This document shows, piece after piece, positions 21,750-32,940 of a stretch of DNA of 64,000 nt. Under the pieces are notes generated by a model. It did no database searches, was not told where the DNA came from, and saw only the letters and a program-made list of their open reading frames with translations. The stretch lies in NCBI GenBank assembly GCA_029706075.1, contig JAINUG010000228.1, forward strand, positions 372,001 to 436,000. Reading direction: 5' to 3'. Both the position numbers and the translations under genes were made by a program. The first letter of the stretch is position 1, and each line of letters begins with the position of its first letter. The DNA is from Aldrovandia affinis (Eukaryota > Chordata > Actinopteri > Notacanthiformes > Halosauridae).

Positions 21750-22287
21750 TGTTACATCGCCGTCCCGTCCTGTCCACCTCCCTTGTGTTTCCTGCCATTT
21801 CGTTCCTTGCGTGTCATGTCTTGTTTTTGCGTTTACCCTGTGTCGTCTAATTTATGGGCGCGGCTTTGCCGCCTTCCGCATTCTGTTCCCTGTTCCCCTC
21901 GTTAGTCTCAGCCTGTCACACTCACTCCCCTGCACATTTCGCACGCGGTTTCAATTTAGTTATTTCACCTTTCCTATTTAAGTTAAGCACGCACTCACTC
22001 TTGTGCCAATGCGTACTTGTTCGTCTAGTACTGCTCTCGTTTGGTTTCCCTGTTTATCGCTCTTGCCTATTCGATCTCTGCCTGTTATATTTTTGGTTTG
22101 TTCGTTTGTTTGTTAGTCTGTTTTCTAGTTTTGTAGCCGCCCGGCTAATTCTGTTTTTGCCGCGTTTTGACTGTGTTCTCCAGTCGCCTTTTGTTTATCT
22201 TTTATTAAACGCCTCCTGTGTGGAGCGCAAATCCAACTCCGTTCGAGTCTGCATTTGGGTCCAGGTCTGCATCCACAAACCTTAACA
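21750..22287 (+). repeat. 5' LTR of the Sushi-like gypsy
   Basis: 538 bp, begins tgttacatcgcc and ends aaca. It is about 99% identical to the 3' LTR. A 'tttattaaacgcc' stretch near the end may hold the polyadenylation signal. No clear tRNA primer site could be named directly behind it. Confidence 0.95.
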
Positions 22288-22304
22288 GAACGCATTGGCC
22301 AGTT

Positions 22305-23279
22305 ATGGACCCAGCGGACTCAACTGCGCTTCACCACCTGCTCGCCTGCCAGGAGGCTCAGATGGACCAGCAGGACACGCAGCTGAGGGGCCTGTCCTGC
22401 CACATGGGACAAATGGGAGAGCAGATGTCCCAGCTCCTCGCCAGCTTCCCCTTCCTGCGCAAACAGCTTCCCCCAACCCCCCTGCGCCCACTCTACCTGC
22501 CAGCCTGCCGGTTGGTCAATCCAGGGAACCCCGCATTCCCCACCCGGACCGCTACTATGGCGATTTGGGGAACTGCAAGGGATTCCTAATGCAGTGCGAC
22601 ATCGTTTTTCGCCTACAACCCTCTTCCTACGGCTCAGACCAGGCGAGGATCGCCTTTATCATGGGCTGCCTTGGGGGCGCTGGATTGGGCCACTGCCATC
22701 TGGGACAGCCAGCTCCCAGCCAGCTCCCAGTACTCCGTGTTTGTCGCGGAGATGAGGAAAGTATTCGATCACCCGGTGGGTGGAAGAGATGCCACCCAAC
22801 GCCTGTTCCATCTCCGCCAGGGAACCGCAGTGTGGCGGAGTACGCGGTGGAGTTTAGGACCCTGGCTGCGGAATCCGGCTGGAACGACGCGTCGCTTCAA
22901 GGGGCCTTCCGAAACGGGTTAGGAGAGATGGTGAAGGACGAGCTGGCTACGAGGGACTACCCTGATTCCTCGACGCCCTGGTTTCCCTCGCCATCAGGGT
23001 CGATAACCGCTTGCGGGGGAGCGTCGGAGGAGAGACCGGTCGCCTCACCTCGGCGAGCTCTTTTCCCCTTCACATCCTGATCCCTCTTTCCTCTCCCTGA
23101 CCACCGAGCGACGATCCGTCCCGGGGCTCGTAGCTGAGGAGCCCATGCAGCTGGGCAGAGCTCACCTCTCCCAGGAGGAACGCGAGCGAAGACTCAAGGC
23201 GGGAGTCTGCCTTTATTGTGGCAACACGGGCCACTATCTGGTCACCTGTCCGTCACTGCCAAAAGCCAAGGCTCACCAG
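22305..23279 (+). pseudogene. Gypsy gag region (fossil)
   Basis: The start MDPADSTALHHLLACQEAQ is typical of Sushi-type gag and of its domesticated relatives. A capsid-like region follows, and a CCHC zinc knuckle [15 protein letters not shown] lies near 23209-23253. In a live element this protein would form the particle that packages the RNA. The region is broken. Confidence 0.88.
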
Positions 23280-26215
23280 TAGAACTGGGCTTACTGGTGA
23301 GCCACATCGCGTGTCCCGCAGCCGCCCAGTCTCGTTTTCAGTTCAAAGCCACGCTCATCTGGAACTGCCAATCCCTGCCGTTGTGCGCCCTGGTGGACTC
23401 CGGGGCGGATGGAAATTTTATTGATGCCAAGCTGGTGCAACAGGCTGGCATCGCCACCCGGTCCCTTGCCGTTCCTCTCCGGGCCCACGGACTGGATGGG
23501 AACCTTCTGGCCCAGGTCACGCACACTACCGAACCCCTGCAGCTCATTCTTTCCGGCAACCACCGAGAGACCATCCAACTCCTCGTCATCTCCTCACCCC
23601 AGTCCCCTCTGGTCCTCGGTCAACCCTGGCTCAGACTCCATAACCCTCACCTAAACTGGGTTACTAGCAAGGTCCAGAGCTGGAGCTCCTACTGCCACGC
23701 CACCTGTCTCCAGTCGGCTCGAGCACCCGCGGAGGACGCTTCACCTCCAGCCAGGTTGACTCTTCCGGACCTGTCCTCGGTTCCCTCCGTGTACCACGAC
23801 CTAGCGGAGGTGTTCAGTAAGAGCCGAGCATCATCGTTGCCACCTCATAGGCCTTACGACTGCGGCATCGACCTGCTTCCTGGGGCTCCCCTGCCTTCCA
23901 GTCGTCTCTTCAATCTCTCTCGGCCGGAGAGAGCAGCTATGGAGACCTACATCCATGACTCGCTTGCTGCAGGTATCATTCGACCCTCCTCATCCCCAGT
24001 CGGTGCAGGGTTCTTCTTCGTCACCAAGAAGGATAAATCACTCCGTCCTTGCATCGACTACCGCAGTCTCAACGCCATCACCATCAAAAACAAATACCCT
24101 CTGCCCCTCATCAACTCTGTATTCGAACCTCTACAGGAGGCCACTATATTTTCAAATTAGATCTCCGGAATGCCTACCACCTTGTTCGGATCCGGGAGGG
24201 GGACGAGTGGAAGACTGCATTCAACACCCCCCTGGGCCACTTCGAGTACCGGGTGATGCCGTTTGGGCTTACCAACGCCCCTGCTGTGTTCCAGGCGTTG
24301 GTTAACGATGTTCTCCGGGACTTTCTCAACCGGTCTGTGTTTGTCTACCTTGACGATATTTTAATTTTCTCCCGCAACCTGCAGGAACACACGCGCCATG
24401 TCCGGCAGGTCTTGGAGAGACTGTGGGAGAACCAATTATTCGTTAAGACAGAGAAGTGCGAGTTTCACGTCTCTTCGGTGAGTTTCCTGGGATACATTGT
24501 GGAGTGTGGGCAGGTGAAACCAGACCCGGCTAAAATCCAGGCTGTGGTGGAGTGGCCTCAGCCATCGTCGTTGAAGGAGTTGCAACGATTCTTAGGATTC
24601 GCCAACTTCTACCGACGGTTCATTCGGGACTACAGTAGGGTAGCCGAACCTTGACCAAACTCACCTCCTCCTCCATCCCGTTCTCCTGGACTCCTGAAGC
24701 GGACGTCGCGTTCGCCGACCTCAAAAACCGCTTCACATCTGCTCCTGTCCTGATCCACCCTGACTTCTCCCGACAGTTCGTTGTGGAGGTAGATGCCTCG
24801 GACTCCGGGGTAGGGGCCATCTTATCCCAACGTTCGGGAGAGAACCAAAGACTCCATCCCTGTGCCTTCTACTCCCGTCGGCTGTCCCCCGCCGAGCGCA
24901 ACTACGATGTAGGGAATCGGGAGTTGCTGGCGGTCAAGCTCGCCTTGGAGGAGTGGAGACACTTGTTGGAGGGATCCGAACAACCGTTCATCGTCTGGAC
25001 TGACCATAAAAATCTGGCCTATATTCAGTCTGCCAAGAGACTCAACTCTCGCCAGGCCCGGTGGGCACTTTTTTTTGGCAGATTCAACTTTACCCTCACG
25101 TACAGACCCGGATCCCGCAACTTGAAGCCTGATGCCCTCTCCCGCCAATTCTCCTCCGAAGCCAGACAGGCGAGCCCTGACACCATCCTGTCCCCCTCTT
25201 GTGTGGTGGCTGCGGTAACCTGGGAGATTGAGAGTCAGATCAGGGATGCCCAGGCCACTCAACCTGACCCCAGACCCAACCCCAGTTCTCACCTGTTTGT
25301 CCCTGATTCCGTCCGTTCCCAGGTCCTGCAGTGGACGCACTCCTCCCATCTGGCCTGCCACCCCGGGATCCAGCGCACCTTGTCGCTGCTTAAACGCAGT
25401 TTTTGGTGGCCGTCCATGGGCGCGGACGTCCGGGCGTTTGTACTGGCCTGCACCATCTGTGCCAGGAGCAAAGCATCCCACCAGCCCGCCAGTGGTCTCC
25501 TCCGCCCCCTGCCTGTCCCGGGTCGTCCCTGGAGTCAACTGCTACCCTGGGTGGAGTATTCCCACAATTCTCTAACCAGTTCTGCCACCGGTCTCTCTCC
25601 CTTTGAGTGCTCCCTAGGGTATCAGCCCCCCCTGTTCCCGGCCCAGGAGGTGGAGATCTCCGTCCCGTCGGTGCAAGCCCACATCCAGCGCTGTAAGAGA
25701 ATTTGGGAGGACACCTGCTCTGCACTCCGCCGCTCCACCGCTCGCACTCCAGCGTCTGGCGGACCGCCACCGCACCACAGCCCCCCAGTACTCTCCGGGA
25801 CAGCAGGTCTGGCTCTCCACCACGGACATTCCCCTTCAGTCCACGTCCAAGAAACTCCAGCCACGCTACATCGGTCCCTACCAGGTAGAATCCATCATTA
25901 ACCCCTCTGCTGTCAGACTCAAACTCCCTCCAGCCCTCAAGATTCACCCCGTCTTCCACGTTTCCAAAATCAAGCCCGTCACGTCCAGTCCTCTGTGCCC
26001 GCCGACCATTCCCCCTCCACCCCCCCGGATCATCGACAACGCCCCAGCCTACACTGTCCGGCGCATCATGGACGTTCGTCGCAGGGTCGGGGCTACCAAT
26101 ATTTGGTGGACTGGGAGGGTTATGGCCCCGAGGAGAGGAGCTGGATTCCCGCCAGCTTATCCTCGACCCTTCCCTCATTCGGGACTTCCACCGGACCCAC
26201 CCTGAGAAGACTAGG
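23280..26215 (+). pseudogene. Gypsy pol region: protease to chromodomain (fossil)
   Basis: Parts in order: aspartic protease with [12 protein letters not shown] near 23390; reverse transcriptase about 23900-24640 with the active-site box [13 protein letters not shown] near 24340; RNase H about 24700-25150 with [17 protein letters not shown]; integrase from about 25300 with the HHCC zinc-binding block (HLACHPGIQ, then ACTICARSK); and near the end a chromodomain, [17 protein letters not shown], about 26090-26150, which in chromoviruses steers integration to certain chromatin. The region is broken in several places. Confidence 0.9.
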
Positions 26216-26254
26216 CCTGGTGGGTCGCCAGGAGGCTCCCCGTTGAGGGGGTAC

Positions 26255-26794
26255 TGTTACATCGCCGTCCCGTCCTGTCCACCTCCCTTGTGTTTCCTGC
26301 CATTTCGTTCCTTGCGTGTCATGTCTTGTTTTTGCGTTTACCCTGTGTCGTCTAATTTGCGGGCGCGGCTTTGCCGCCTTCCGCATTCTGTTCCCTGTTC
26401 CCCTCGTTAGTCTCAGCCTGTCACACTCACTCCCCTGCACATTTCGCACGCGGTTTCAATTTAGTTATTTCACCTTTCCTATTTAAGTTAAGCACGCACT
26501 CACTCTTGTGCCAATGCGTACTTGTTCGTCTAGTACTGCTCTCGTTTGGTTTCCCTGTTTATCGCTCTTGCCTATTCGATCTCTGCCTGTTATATTTTTG
26601 GTTTGTTCGTTTGTTTGTTAGTCTGTTTTCTAGTTTTGTAGCCGCCCGGCTAATTCTGTTTTTGCCCGCGTTTTGACTGTGTTCTCCAGTCGCCTTTTGT
26701 TTATCTTTTATTAAACGCCTCCTGTGTGGAGCGCAAATCCAACTCCGTTCCGAGTCTGCATTTGGGTCCAGGTCTGCATCCACAAACCGTAACA
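26255..26794 (+). repeat. 3' LTR of the Sushi-like gypsy
   Basis: 540 bp, tgttac to aaca, directly preceded by the G-rich polypurine tract gttgagggggtac. It is nearly identical to the 5' LTR. Confidence 0.95.
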
Positions 26795-27160
26795 ACTTCC
26801 TTACTTTGACCAGTGTTAAGCTGTACTTGAAGCTGTTGTCCTGTAAGCCGCCTATCACGCAAGCTGTTGACTCTCAGAAACTTGTCTTCTTATTTTGTTG
26901 TGGCTTTGGGCCTGCCAGACCTCTTCCTGTCAGAGTTTCCTCCAGTTTCCAAGTGCATGTTGATGGTGTAGGAAACTACTCACTGCCAAAAAATGTACAT
27001 CATTTTTCAGTTTTTGGTAACCTAAACTTTTTTTATTTAACCTCTGGCAGTTTACCGCTTACCTTTGTACCATTTCAGGTTAGTCACTGGACTTGAACTG
27101 CTTAAATTTCAGTAAAAACTGGAAAATGGGGGTGTTCTAAAACTTTTGACCGGTAGTGTA

Positions 27161-28091
27161 GATTTCTGATCCAATAAATAGGTGAATAAATAAACAAACA
27201 AACAAATCTGCAAATGAGGGGAAAAAACTATAAGTTTGGTTGTCAATGAAACTGTTTGCATGGTTCTTCATATGCATCAAAATTATATACAGCAATTGCA
27301 TCAAATCACAAACATTTTACTGTATCGTAATTAGAAACTGCTACTTTGAAAACTTTGCATGTTTTTAGATTTTAATTACATTTTAAAATACTAAGAGATC
27401 TTAGTTAGATTGTTTAAGATAGATTTAGTAGAAATTCAACCATGTTTGTAATAAAATAGTAAACAAGAACAAGAAATATACCAGAAAATACCAGTTTCAA
27501 TATACCAGAAAAAGCCTTTCTACAAAGCCTCCCATCACTCTTTAACTGTAACAATGCATTCTGCATTCTGTCCATTGACCTTATTTTAGTTGACTATAGA
27601 TGTAAAAGTGACGTTTCCAGGTGTAAACGGTTTTTCAGGTTCCTTGTGTTTATTCACAAGGGCTAAAAGGTATGTCCAAGTTCAGGAGTTGAGGGTAGAG
27701 GTTATAATGCAACAGTGATTCCAGAATGAATATATCGCCCCATAAACCCCTCCCATCAGTTTTATAGACAGAATACACCTCACTCCTCCTCTTCAAAGCC
27801 CCCCATATTCTTGTTGTTAACTCTATGCTTAAGGTGCAAAACTGAATCATGCATTGCTGGCCTAGGAGAAATTTGTCAGGTAGTGGCTCAGTAGTGATGA
27901 CTTCAACCTTTGCTTAAACCACTGGGAGTCACCACTGTGACTTCCAAAATGTAGGTTAACGTAAATGTTTAAAAACTGTTAATTTCAGGGAAGGTGTTAT
28001 GACTCTGAAGATTTCCGATAATGTTATTGAAATCAAAAATCACCAGCTGGTGTACTTTAGCACCAAAGGGAGTATAATGTAAAAAGGTTAC
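27161..28091. other. MACROD2 intron, no repeat recognised
   Basis: A/T-rich intron just downstream (in gene direction) of the macro-domain exon. Confidence 0.55.
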
Positions 28092-28173
28092 CTTGGGAAA
28101 AGAGGCGGAACATCTTCTCTTTGTAGATCCTGAAATCAGTATCCAGGAAGACACAGAATATGATACGGTCAAC
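28092..28173 (-). CDS. macrod2: MACROD2 exon: end of macro domain
   Basis: 82-bp internal exon, read on the minus strand. The acceptor is ttgcag before GTT and the donor is CAAG|gtaacc. It encodes 27 codons plus one base: VDRIIFCVFL, then D-T, then DFRIYKEKM and a short RLFSQ end. From memory, the human MACROD2 protein has VDRIIFCVFLEVDFKIYKKKM at the end of its macro domain, so the match is close and specific; MACROD1 differs here. These residues form the last beta strand and helix of the macro fold that binds ADP-ribose; the catalytic loop lies in earlier exons outside the window. The last base, G, joins the AC of the next exon to make Asp. No disabling change is seen. Confidence 0.9.
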
Positions 28174-29485
28174 CTGCAACATCAGAAAACAACCGACATC
28201 ACCACAGTGGCACGTTTCACATCACAGTCAAAGAGCCATGCTGAGTAATCATATAATAACATACGATGGTGTGCATTTGGTATACTTTAGATATTATGAT
28301 CATTTGATATTCTGGTTCAGGGATCTGTTATAAAACTCTAGTTTTTACTATAGCTATTTAAATTCACGCCTTTTCTTTCACAAGTTTGACAATACTTTAT
28401 CAAACAGATTAGTTAAAATACCAACAAAATACAAACTATGTTTTTCTCTCTATGGATGAATTCAGTAAAACAGAACCAAAGATAATTAAAACATGAGTTA
28501 TGCTTCAAAGAAAACAGATATGTACGTATAACTTAATACAGTATGAAAGTAAACAGTAAAATTCAAAGCCATTGCTTTAACTCCCAACTGCTCCCCTCTC
28601 CCTCCAAAAAGAAAAAAAGTCTTAAGTAAAAGGTTACTTGTAGTTTCAGTTACTTAAAGCCCTAATCATTAATAAATGCAGCGCTTGACTCCTGCACTGC
28701 CCCAGTCTAATTTAATTGTCCCATTTCCTGGCTGCTACAGGCCCGGGCCCATTTAATAGACCAATTCAGGTATTGGATAAGGGCCATTACAAATGAGACT
28801 CAATAGCACCTTTTCAAATTTAGAAGCAGCAAATTATAAAGTGCACAAGAATGGCCTGAGACAAGTTATTGATACAACTGGAAAGAATGAGCTTTAGCAG
28901 CCATTAGCTGCTGAAGACCTTTCTGGGCTTTTCTGATGTTGCCAGGGATGTGTTGTACTGTTTCTCTTACTAAGGGAAAAAAACAAACAAACCCAGATTA
29001 CAGATGTAATCTTAGTTGGTTCTATAATGGGACCACCAAACCCAGTCCTGGACAGACTATTTTAAGGAATGCCAGCACTGCAGGGGGAACCTGCTGTATC
29101 ACTCTGTGTGAGTTCTTCCGCATGCAGTTTTTTTATTTTATTGAAAAGGTTTGTGTGTGTGCGTGTGTGTGGATGTGTATGCATGTGGGTGTAAGAGCAG
29201 TGAGTAAACAATTCAATCTGAAGTAACTATTTTCTTCCAGGAATCTGCACACATTTACAGTAAAAACCATGTGAGTTCCATATGCAAAATGAAGGCATAT
29301 TGTATTTGTATTGGTTTCTTAGTGAAGCCATCCATGGTTACAGAATACATAAGTCATAAGTATTGCAGCCTCATTTTTAGTCAGGCCACAATGTCAGAGT
29401 GGGGACATTTCATGTTAGGTTTGGTTTCAACTGGCCCCAGTTTGGTGAGGTAGGTTTGTCTGAAAGGAATATTTCAATGTTATTA
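28174..29485. other. MACROD2 intron, with candidate conserved non-coding stretch
   Basis: No coding or repeat feature. The part 28650-28930 has the mixed AT-rich, homeodomain-site-like texture of vertebrate conserved elements (for example taatttaattg and catttaatagacc). A short GT-rich run lies near 29150-29190. Confidence 0.35.
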
Positions 29486-29733
29486 TCAATCACCCTTGCA
29501 AGCACACACTAAATGTACTGTATTGACCGTGTTAAATAATGTCTCATTGGTGTAGTTCCAAGGTTCATTCCTGGCATTGTTTCCCAATGGCTCATTCTTT
29601 AGTGTTTTCAGAAATGCAAGAGCACTTGGTGCCATATCCAGGACCAGAGGTTTCCCATCAGCCTTTGCATCCTGATACATCAGTCCACTCATGCGCATCT
29701 TGAGATGATGGTAAAAGTCAGTTGGCTGTGGTG
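29486..29733 (-). pseudogene. Unrecognised coding-like fragment
   Basis: On the minus strand a frame is open for about 80 codons and reads as ordinary protein: FYHHLKMRMSGLMYQDAKAD, then GKPLVLDMAPSALAFLKTLK and NARNEPWNYTNETLF. Composition and the lack of repeats are protein-like, and the frame just upstream (29718-29915) also looks degraded-coding. I do not recognise the family. It may be a transposase piece or an old processed copy of a host gene. There are no convincing splice sites. Confidence 0.35.
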
Positions 29734-31368
29734 TTATTGATCACTGGCACTATGATCCACAATGCTGCTCTACCCATTTCTAAAAGATACAGGTGCTCTT
29801 GTTTTCTCCAGTTTGTAGACCACATTCTGTTCAGATCATGAGTGGTGTGAGGAAACAACGTCAAATAAAATGAGCATGTGTGGCACGGCCTGTTTCCTGT
29901 CTGGAAAAGAACCAAGAACTGTGCTTGAGTTTGATTTGGTACAAACTCAGACGCTCACACAAGTCTGAAAACAAAACCGCGCTGTGCTCATTCTGACACC
30001 ATACTGCTCCCCAAGCTTATGTCTCCTTCTTGACACTGAGAACCCATCATGGTCTTAGACTGTAATGTATCCCCTGCAACAATGATGGACAACCTAGCTG
30101 ACAGAGCCAAATCTTACTCTCGAGACCAAGAAAAATCCAGAGTAATCCAAAGAGTTTGATGATATTATATGAGAAAACACTAAAATAAATCTGATTCAGG
30201 TGCCTTATTCCTTCACTGAAGAACTCCCTGGGTAAACAGGCCTTTACCACAAAAGGAAAATATGTTACTAAGTTGGACAATCAATAATGGCTCCTCTGAA
30301 CATCACAATTTTACAAACCACCCTCAGTATTTATAATGGAAACTACTGTATATCCCGAAAGATACATTGACTGCTCTCGAGAATTCAGATGTCTATTTAG
30401 TTCACAGTTACTGTTCAATGAAGGATTGAATCAAAGAGTAAACCACTTGGGGATAAACAGGCAGACATCTATAAATAGTTTATAGGACCTTCGGAGTCAA
30501 TGTTACAGTGGAACTGACATTTTTAATAAAATGTCTTGGAGGGGTTTCGTTCATAAAATGTGGCTTCAGTTTGTCACCCCTTAGTGTGTCAAACAAACAA
30601 AATAAAAAAGGTTTAGGATTATTTTGAAGTGGCAGACTCCCCAGCAGTCAGCTTGTGAGATTTGTGATGAAACAACATGGTTCGGTGTACCTCCGAGCTG
30701 CAGGTCACCACAGGATGGAATTTCCATTTAAGTTTTATAGAGGCCGTTTTATATCGCAATACCACCAAGGGAGGTAGCAAATAATAAATTAATGTCTTGC
30801 ATTAGAGCACACTGCATCTGAAGCTTTTCATTGTAGGTTATATTTCGCTTTTATGTTTATCATTAAATGGACCCTTACTCCCCACCCCCCCGTCTTATTG
30901 GTCCTGCCACATAAATATGACCGTGGCTGGTAACATAGTTTCTGAGATCAGATGAAAATGTATAATTCCAAGCCATGCCTAGAGGAAGTAAGGAAGATCA
31001 CTTAATGTGCAGAATAGCCCAGAGAATCGTGCACCGTGAGAGGGGCGTACAGTAATGCATGCCTTTTAAGATGAGATGCTCACCAAAGGAGGAAATAAAT
31101 ACAGGTACCTGGGACAGCGGGAGAAAGCACCACATAGCAATACCTCACTATAAAAGCTGAATGTGGTGGAATTTGTGCTACATTGGGTGCTACATTTAGC
31201 AAAGGCACAGCACTGGAGTGAGATAGAAGTCATTGGTGTAGTTCAAGCATCGTTTGTCTAACATTTTAAACATTTTAAATGAAGTTGAAATGGTAGGGCT
31301 TTTTAAATTTTGTAAATAATTTAAATCCTATTTTCCCCCAATATCGAATGCCCAAATTGTGCGTGTTT
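29734..31368. other. No gene or repeat recognised
   Basis: Intronic sequence leading to the nested hAT. The start of it (to about 29915) may extend the coding-like fragment. Confidence 0.5.
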
Positions 31369-31891
31369 GCGCTCATTAGGGATGTCATGGTTAAGTTTGT
31401 GATGGTATGATTACCATCCTGAAAAATACAGTGGTAATCATGGTACAATGGTATCAATGAGTAATATAAATGCAATGATATAAATGTATTAAATTACAGA
31501 TCCACATGTATATAGATCCACCACTGCATTAATGTGCCCCAATGTTTACTAATTATTGTTCAATACATACATGTTAGCCCATCAAGCTAAGGACTTCTAA
31601 ATATATATATATATAAACTTAAAAAGTGAAGTCAGATTTGAGAAACAAACAAGCAAAATCCTTTGTTTCGTAAGCAAACTGCTTAGCTTGCTAGTTAGTT
31701 ATCTGCCTCATTGGTGTAACAATGTCCATTGAGGTTGAAACTAATTGACTAACTAGTATTTTGTATGTAGCTGACGATCCAATGTTAGCAAGTTGACTAG
31801 CTACACTACTGTATATGGCCAAAAGTCAGTGGATACCTGACCATCACACCTATATGAGCTTGTTGGACATCCCATTCTAAAACCATGGGCA

Positions 31892-32697
31892 TTAATATGG
31901 AGTTGGACCCCCCTTTGTGGCTATGACAGCTGCCAATCTTCTGGGAAGGCTTTCCACAAGATTTTGGAGTGTGTCTGTGGGAATTTGTGCCCATTCTGCC
32001 AAAAGAGCATCTGTGAGGTCAGACACTGATGTTGGACGAGAAGGCCTGGCTCGCAATCTGCGTTCTAACACCCAAAGGTGTTCAATGGGGTTGAGGTCAG
32101 GGCTATGTGCAGGCCAATCGAGGTCCTCCACACCAAACTCGTCTAACCCTGTCTTTATGGACCTCACTTTGTGCACAGGGGCACAGTCATGCTGGAACAG
32201 CAAAGGGCCTTCCCCAAACTGTTGCCACAAAGTTGGAAGCGCCCAACTGGCTAAGATGTCTTCGTATCCTGTAGCATTAAGAATACCCTTCACTGGAACT
32301 AAGGGGCCTATCCCAAACCCTGAGAAACAGCCCCAGACCATTATACCTCCTTCACAAAACTTTACAGTAGGCACTATGCATTCCGGAAGGTAGCGTTCCC
32401 CTGGCATCCGCCAAACCCAGATTCATCCATCAGACTGCCAGATAGTGAAGCGTGATTCATCACTCCAAAGAACACGTTTCCACTGCTCCAGAGTCCAGTT
32501 GCGGCGTTACACCACTCCAGCCGACGCTTGGCATTGCGCATGGTGATGTGAGGCTTGTGTGCAGCTGCTCGGCCATGGAAACCCATTCCATGAAGCTCCC
32601 GACGCACAGTTCTTGTGCTGATGGTGCTTCCAGAGGCAGTTTGGTACTCTGTAGTGAGTGAGCAGAGGCGATTTTTACGCGTTATGCGCTTCAGCAC
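31892..32697 (-). pseudogene. Tc1 transposase, nearly full catalytic part
   Basis: Two overlapping open stretches cover the second helix-turn-helix and the DDE domain. 32697-32374 holds ISTRTVRRELHGMGFHGRAA and HKPHITMRNAKRRLEW; 32407-31892 holds [20 protein letters not shown], then [29 protein letters not shown] and [11 protein letters not shown]. The second catalytic Asp (QHD) and the final acidic residue (NPIEHLW) are visible; the first lies in the shifted part near 32450. At least one frame change separates the two stretches, and the N-terminus is damaged, so the copy is inactive. Confidence 0.9.
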
Positions 32698-32940
32698 TCG
32701 TCAGCCCCGCTCTGTGAGTTTGCATGGTCTACCACTTTGTGGCTTAGCTGTTGTTGCTCCTAGGCGCTTCCACTTCACAGTTACAGTTGACCAGGGCACA
32801 TCTAGTAGTAAAGTCACTGAGCTCTTTACGAACCATTCTGAATTCTAAATATTTGTCTGTGGAGATTGCATGGCTATGTGCTGGATTTTATGCACCTGTT
32901 GGCAATGGCTGTGGCTGAAACACCCGAACTCAATAATTAG

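Larger units (their letters stand above)
21750..26794 (+). mobile_element. Sushi-like Ty3/gypsy LTR retrotransposon (chromovirus), broken
   Basis: A 5045-bp element with two LTRs and a 5-bp target duplication, acttc, at 21745-21749 and 26795-26799. Order of parts: LTR, gag with zinc knuckle, protease, reverse transcriptase, RNase H, integrase, chromodomain, polypurine tract, LTR. The order and the chromodomain place it with the vertebrate chromoviruses of the Sushi-ichi type, the group from which PEG10 and RTL1 were domesticated. The LTRs differ at only about five positions in 540, so insertion was recent. The coding part is interrupted several times; it is a fossil, though a young one. It landed in the Tc1 described above. 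Confidence 0.93.
21197..27158 (-). mobile_element. Tc1-like transposon interrupted by a gypsy element
   Basis: Inverted ends cattaccggtcaaaagtttt (21197) and gttctaaaacttttgaccgg tagtg (to 27158) are flanked by TA at 21195-21196 and 27159-27160. The gypsy element at 21750-26794 sits inside. Without it the Tc1 is about 0.9 kb, so it had lost part of its interior. The left part, 21745-21430 on the minus strand, codes for the centre of a Tc1 transposase: WAMKHRHWTTEDWKKIL, then FGSSRRVF and TPTVKHGGGGVLV, with stops and frame changes. A copy of its right end is also at 16450-16628. Confidence 0.9.
5168..28173 (-). other. macrod2: MACROD2 gene, 3' part (three exons and their introns)
   Basis: The minus strand carries three short exons that splice in frame: 28092-28173, 11042-11086 and 5168-5227. 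All have an AG acceptor and a GT donor, and each donor splits a codon after its first base, so the reading frame runs on without a break. The first exon matches the end of the MACROD2 macro domain; the two others give an acidic then a basic tail. The protein family removes mono-ADP-ribose from acidic side chains and is nuclear/cytoplasmic. The gene continues beyond the window upstream (above 28173 no further exon was found, so that intron exceeds 35 kb) and probably downstream (below 5168). MACROD1 is the nearest alternative but lacks such an extended acidic tail. Confidence 0.82.

Noticed and set aside
21631-22285. Two long frames in the 5' LTR, Ser/Leu/Phe-rich
   Set aside because: They are translations of pyrimidine-rich LTR sequence and the same frame recurs in the 3' LTR.
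24822-26178. Long minus-strand frames over the gypsy pol region
   Set aside because: They are shadows of the plus-strand pol reading in G/C-rich sequence.
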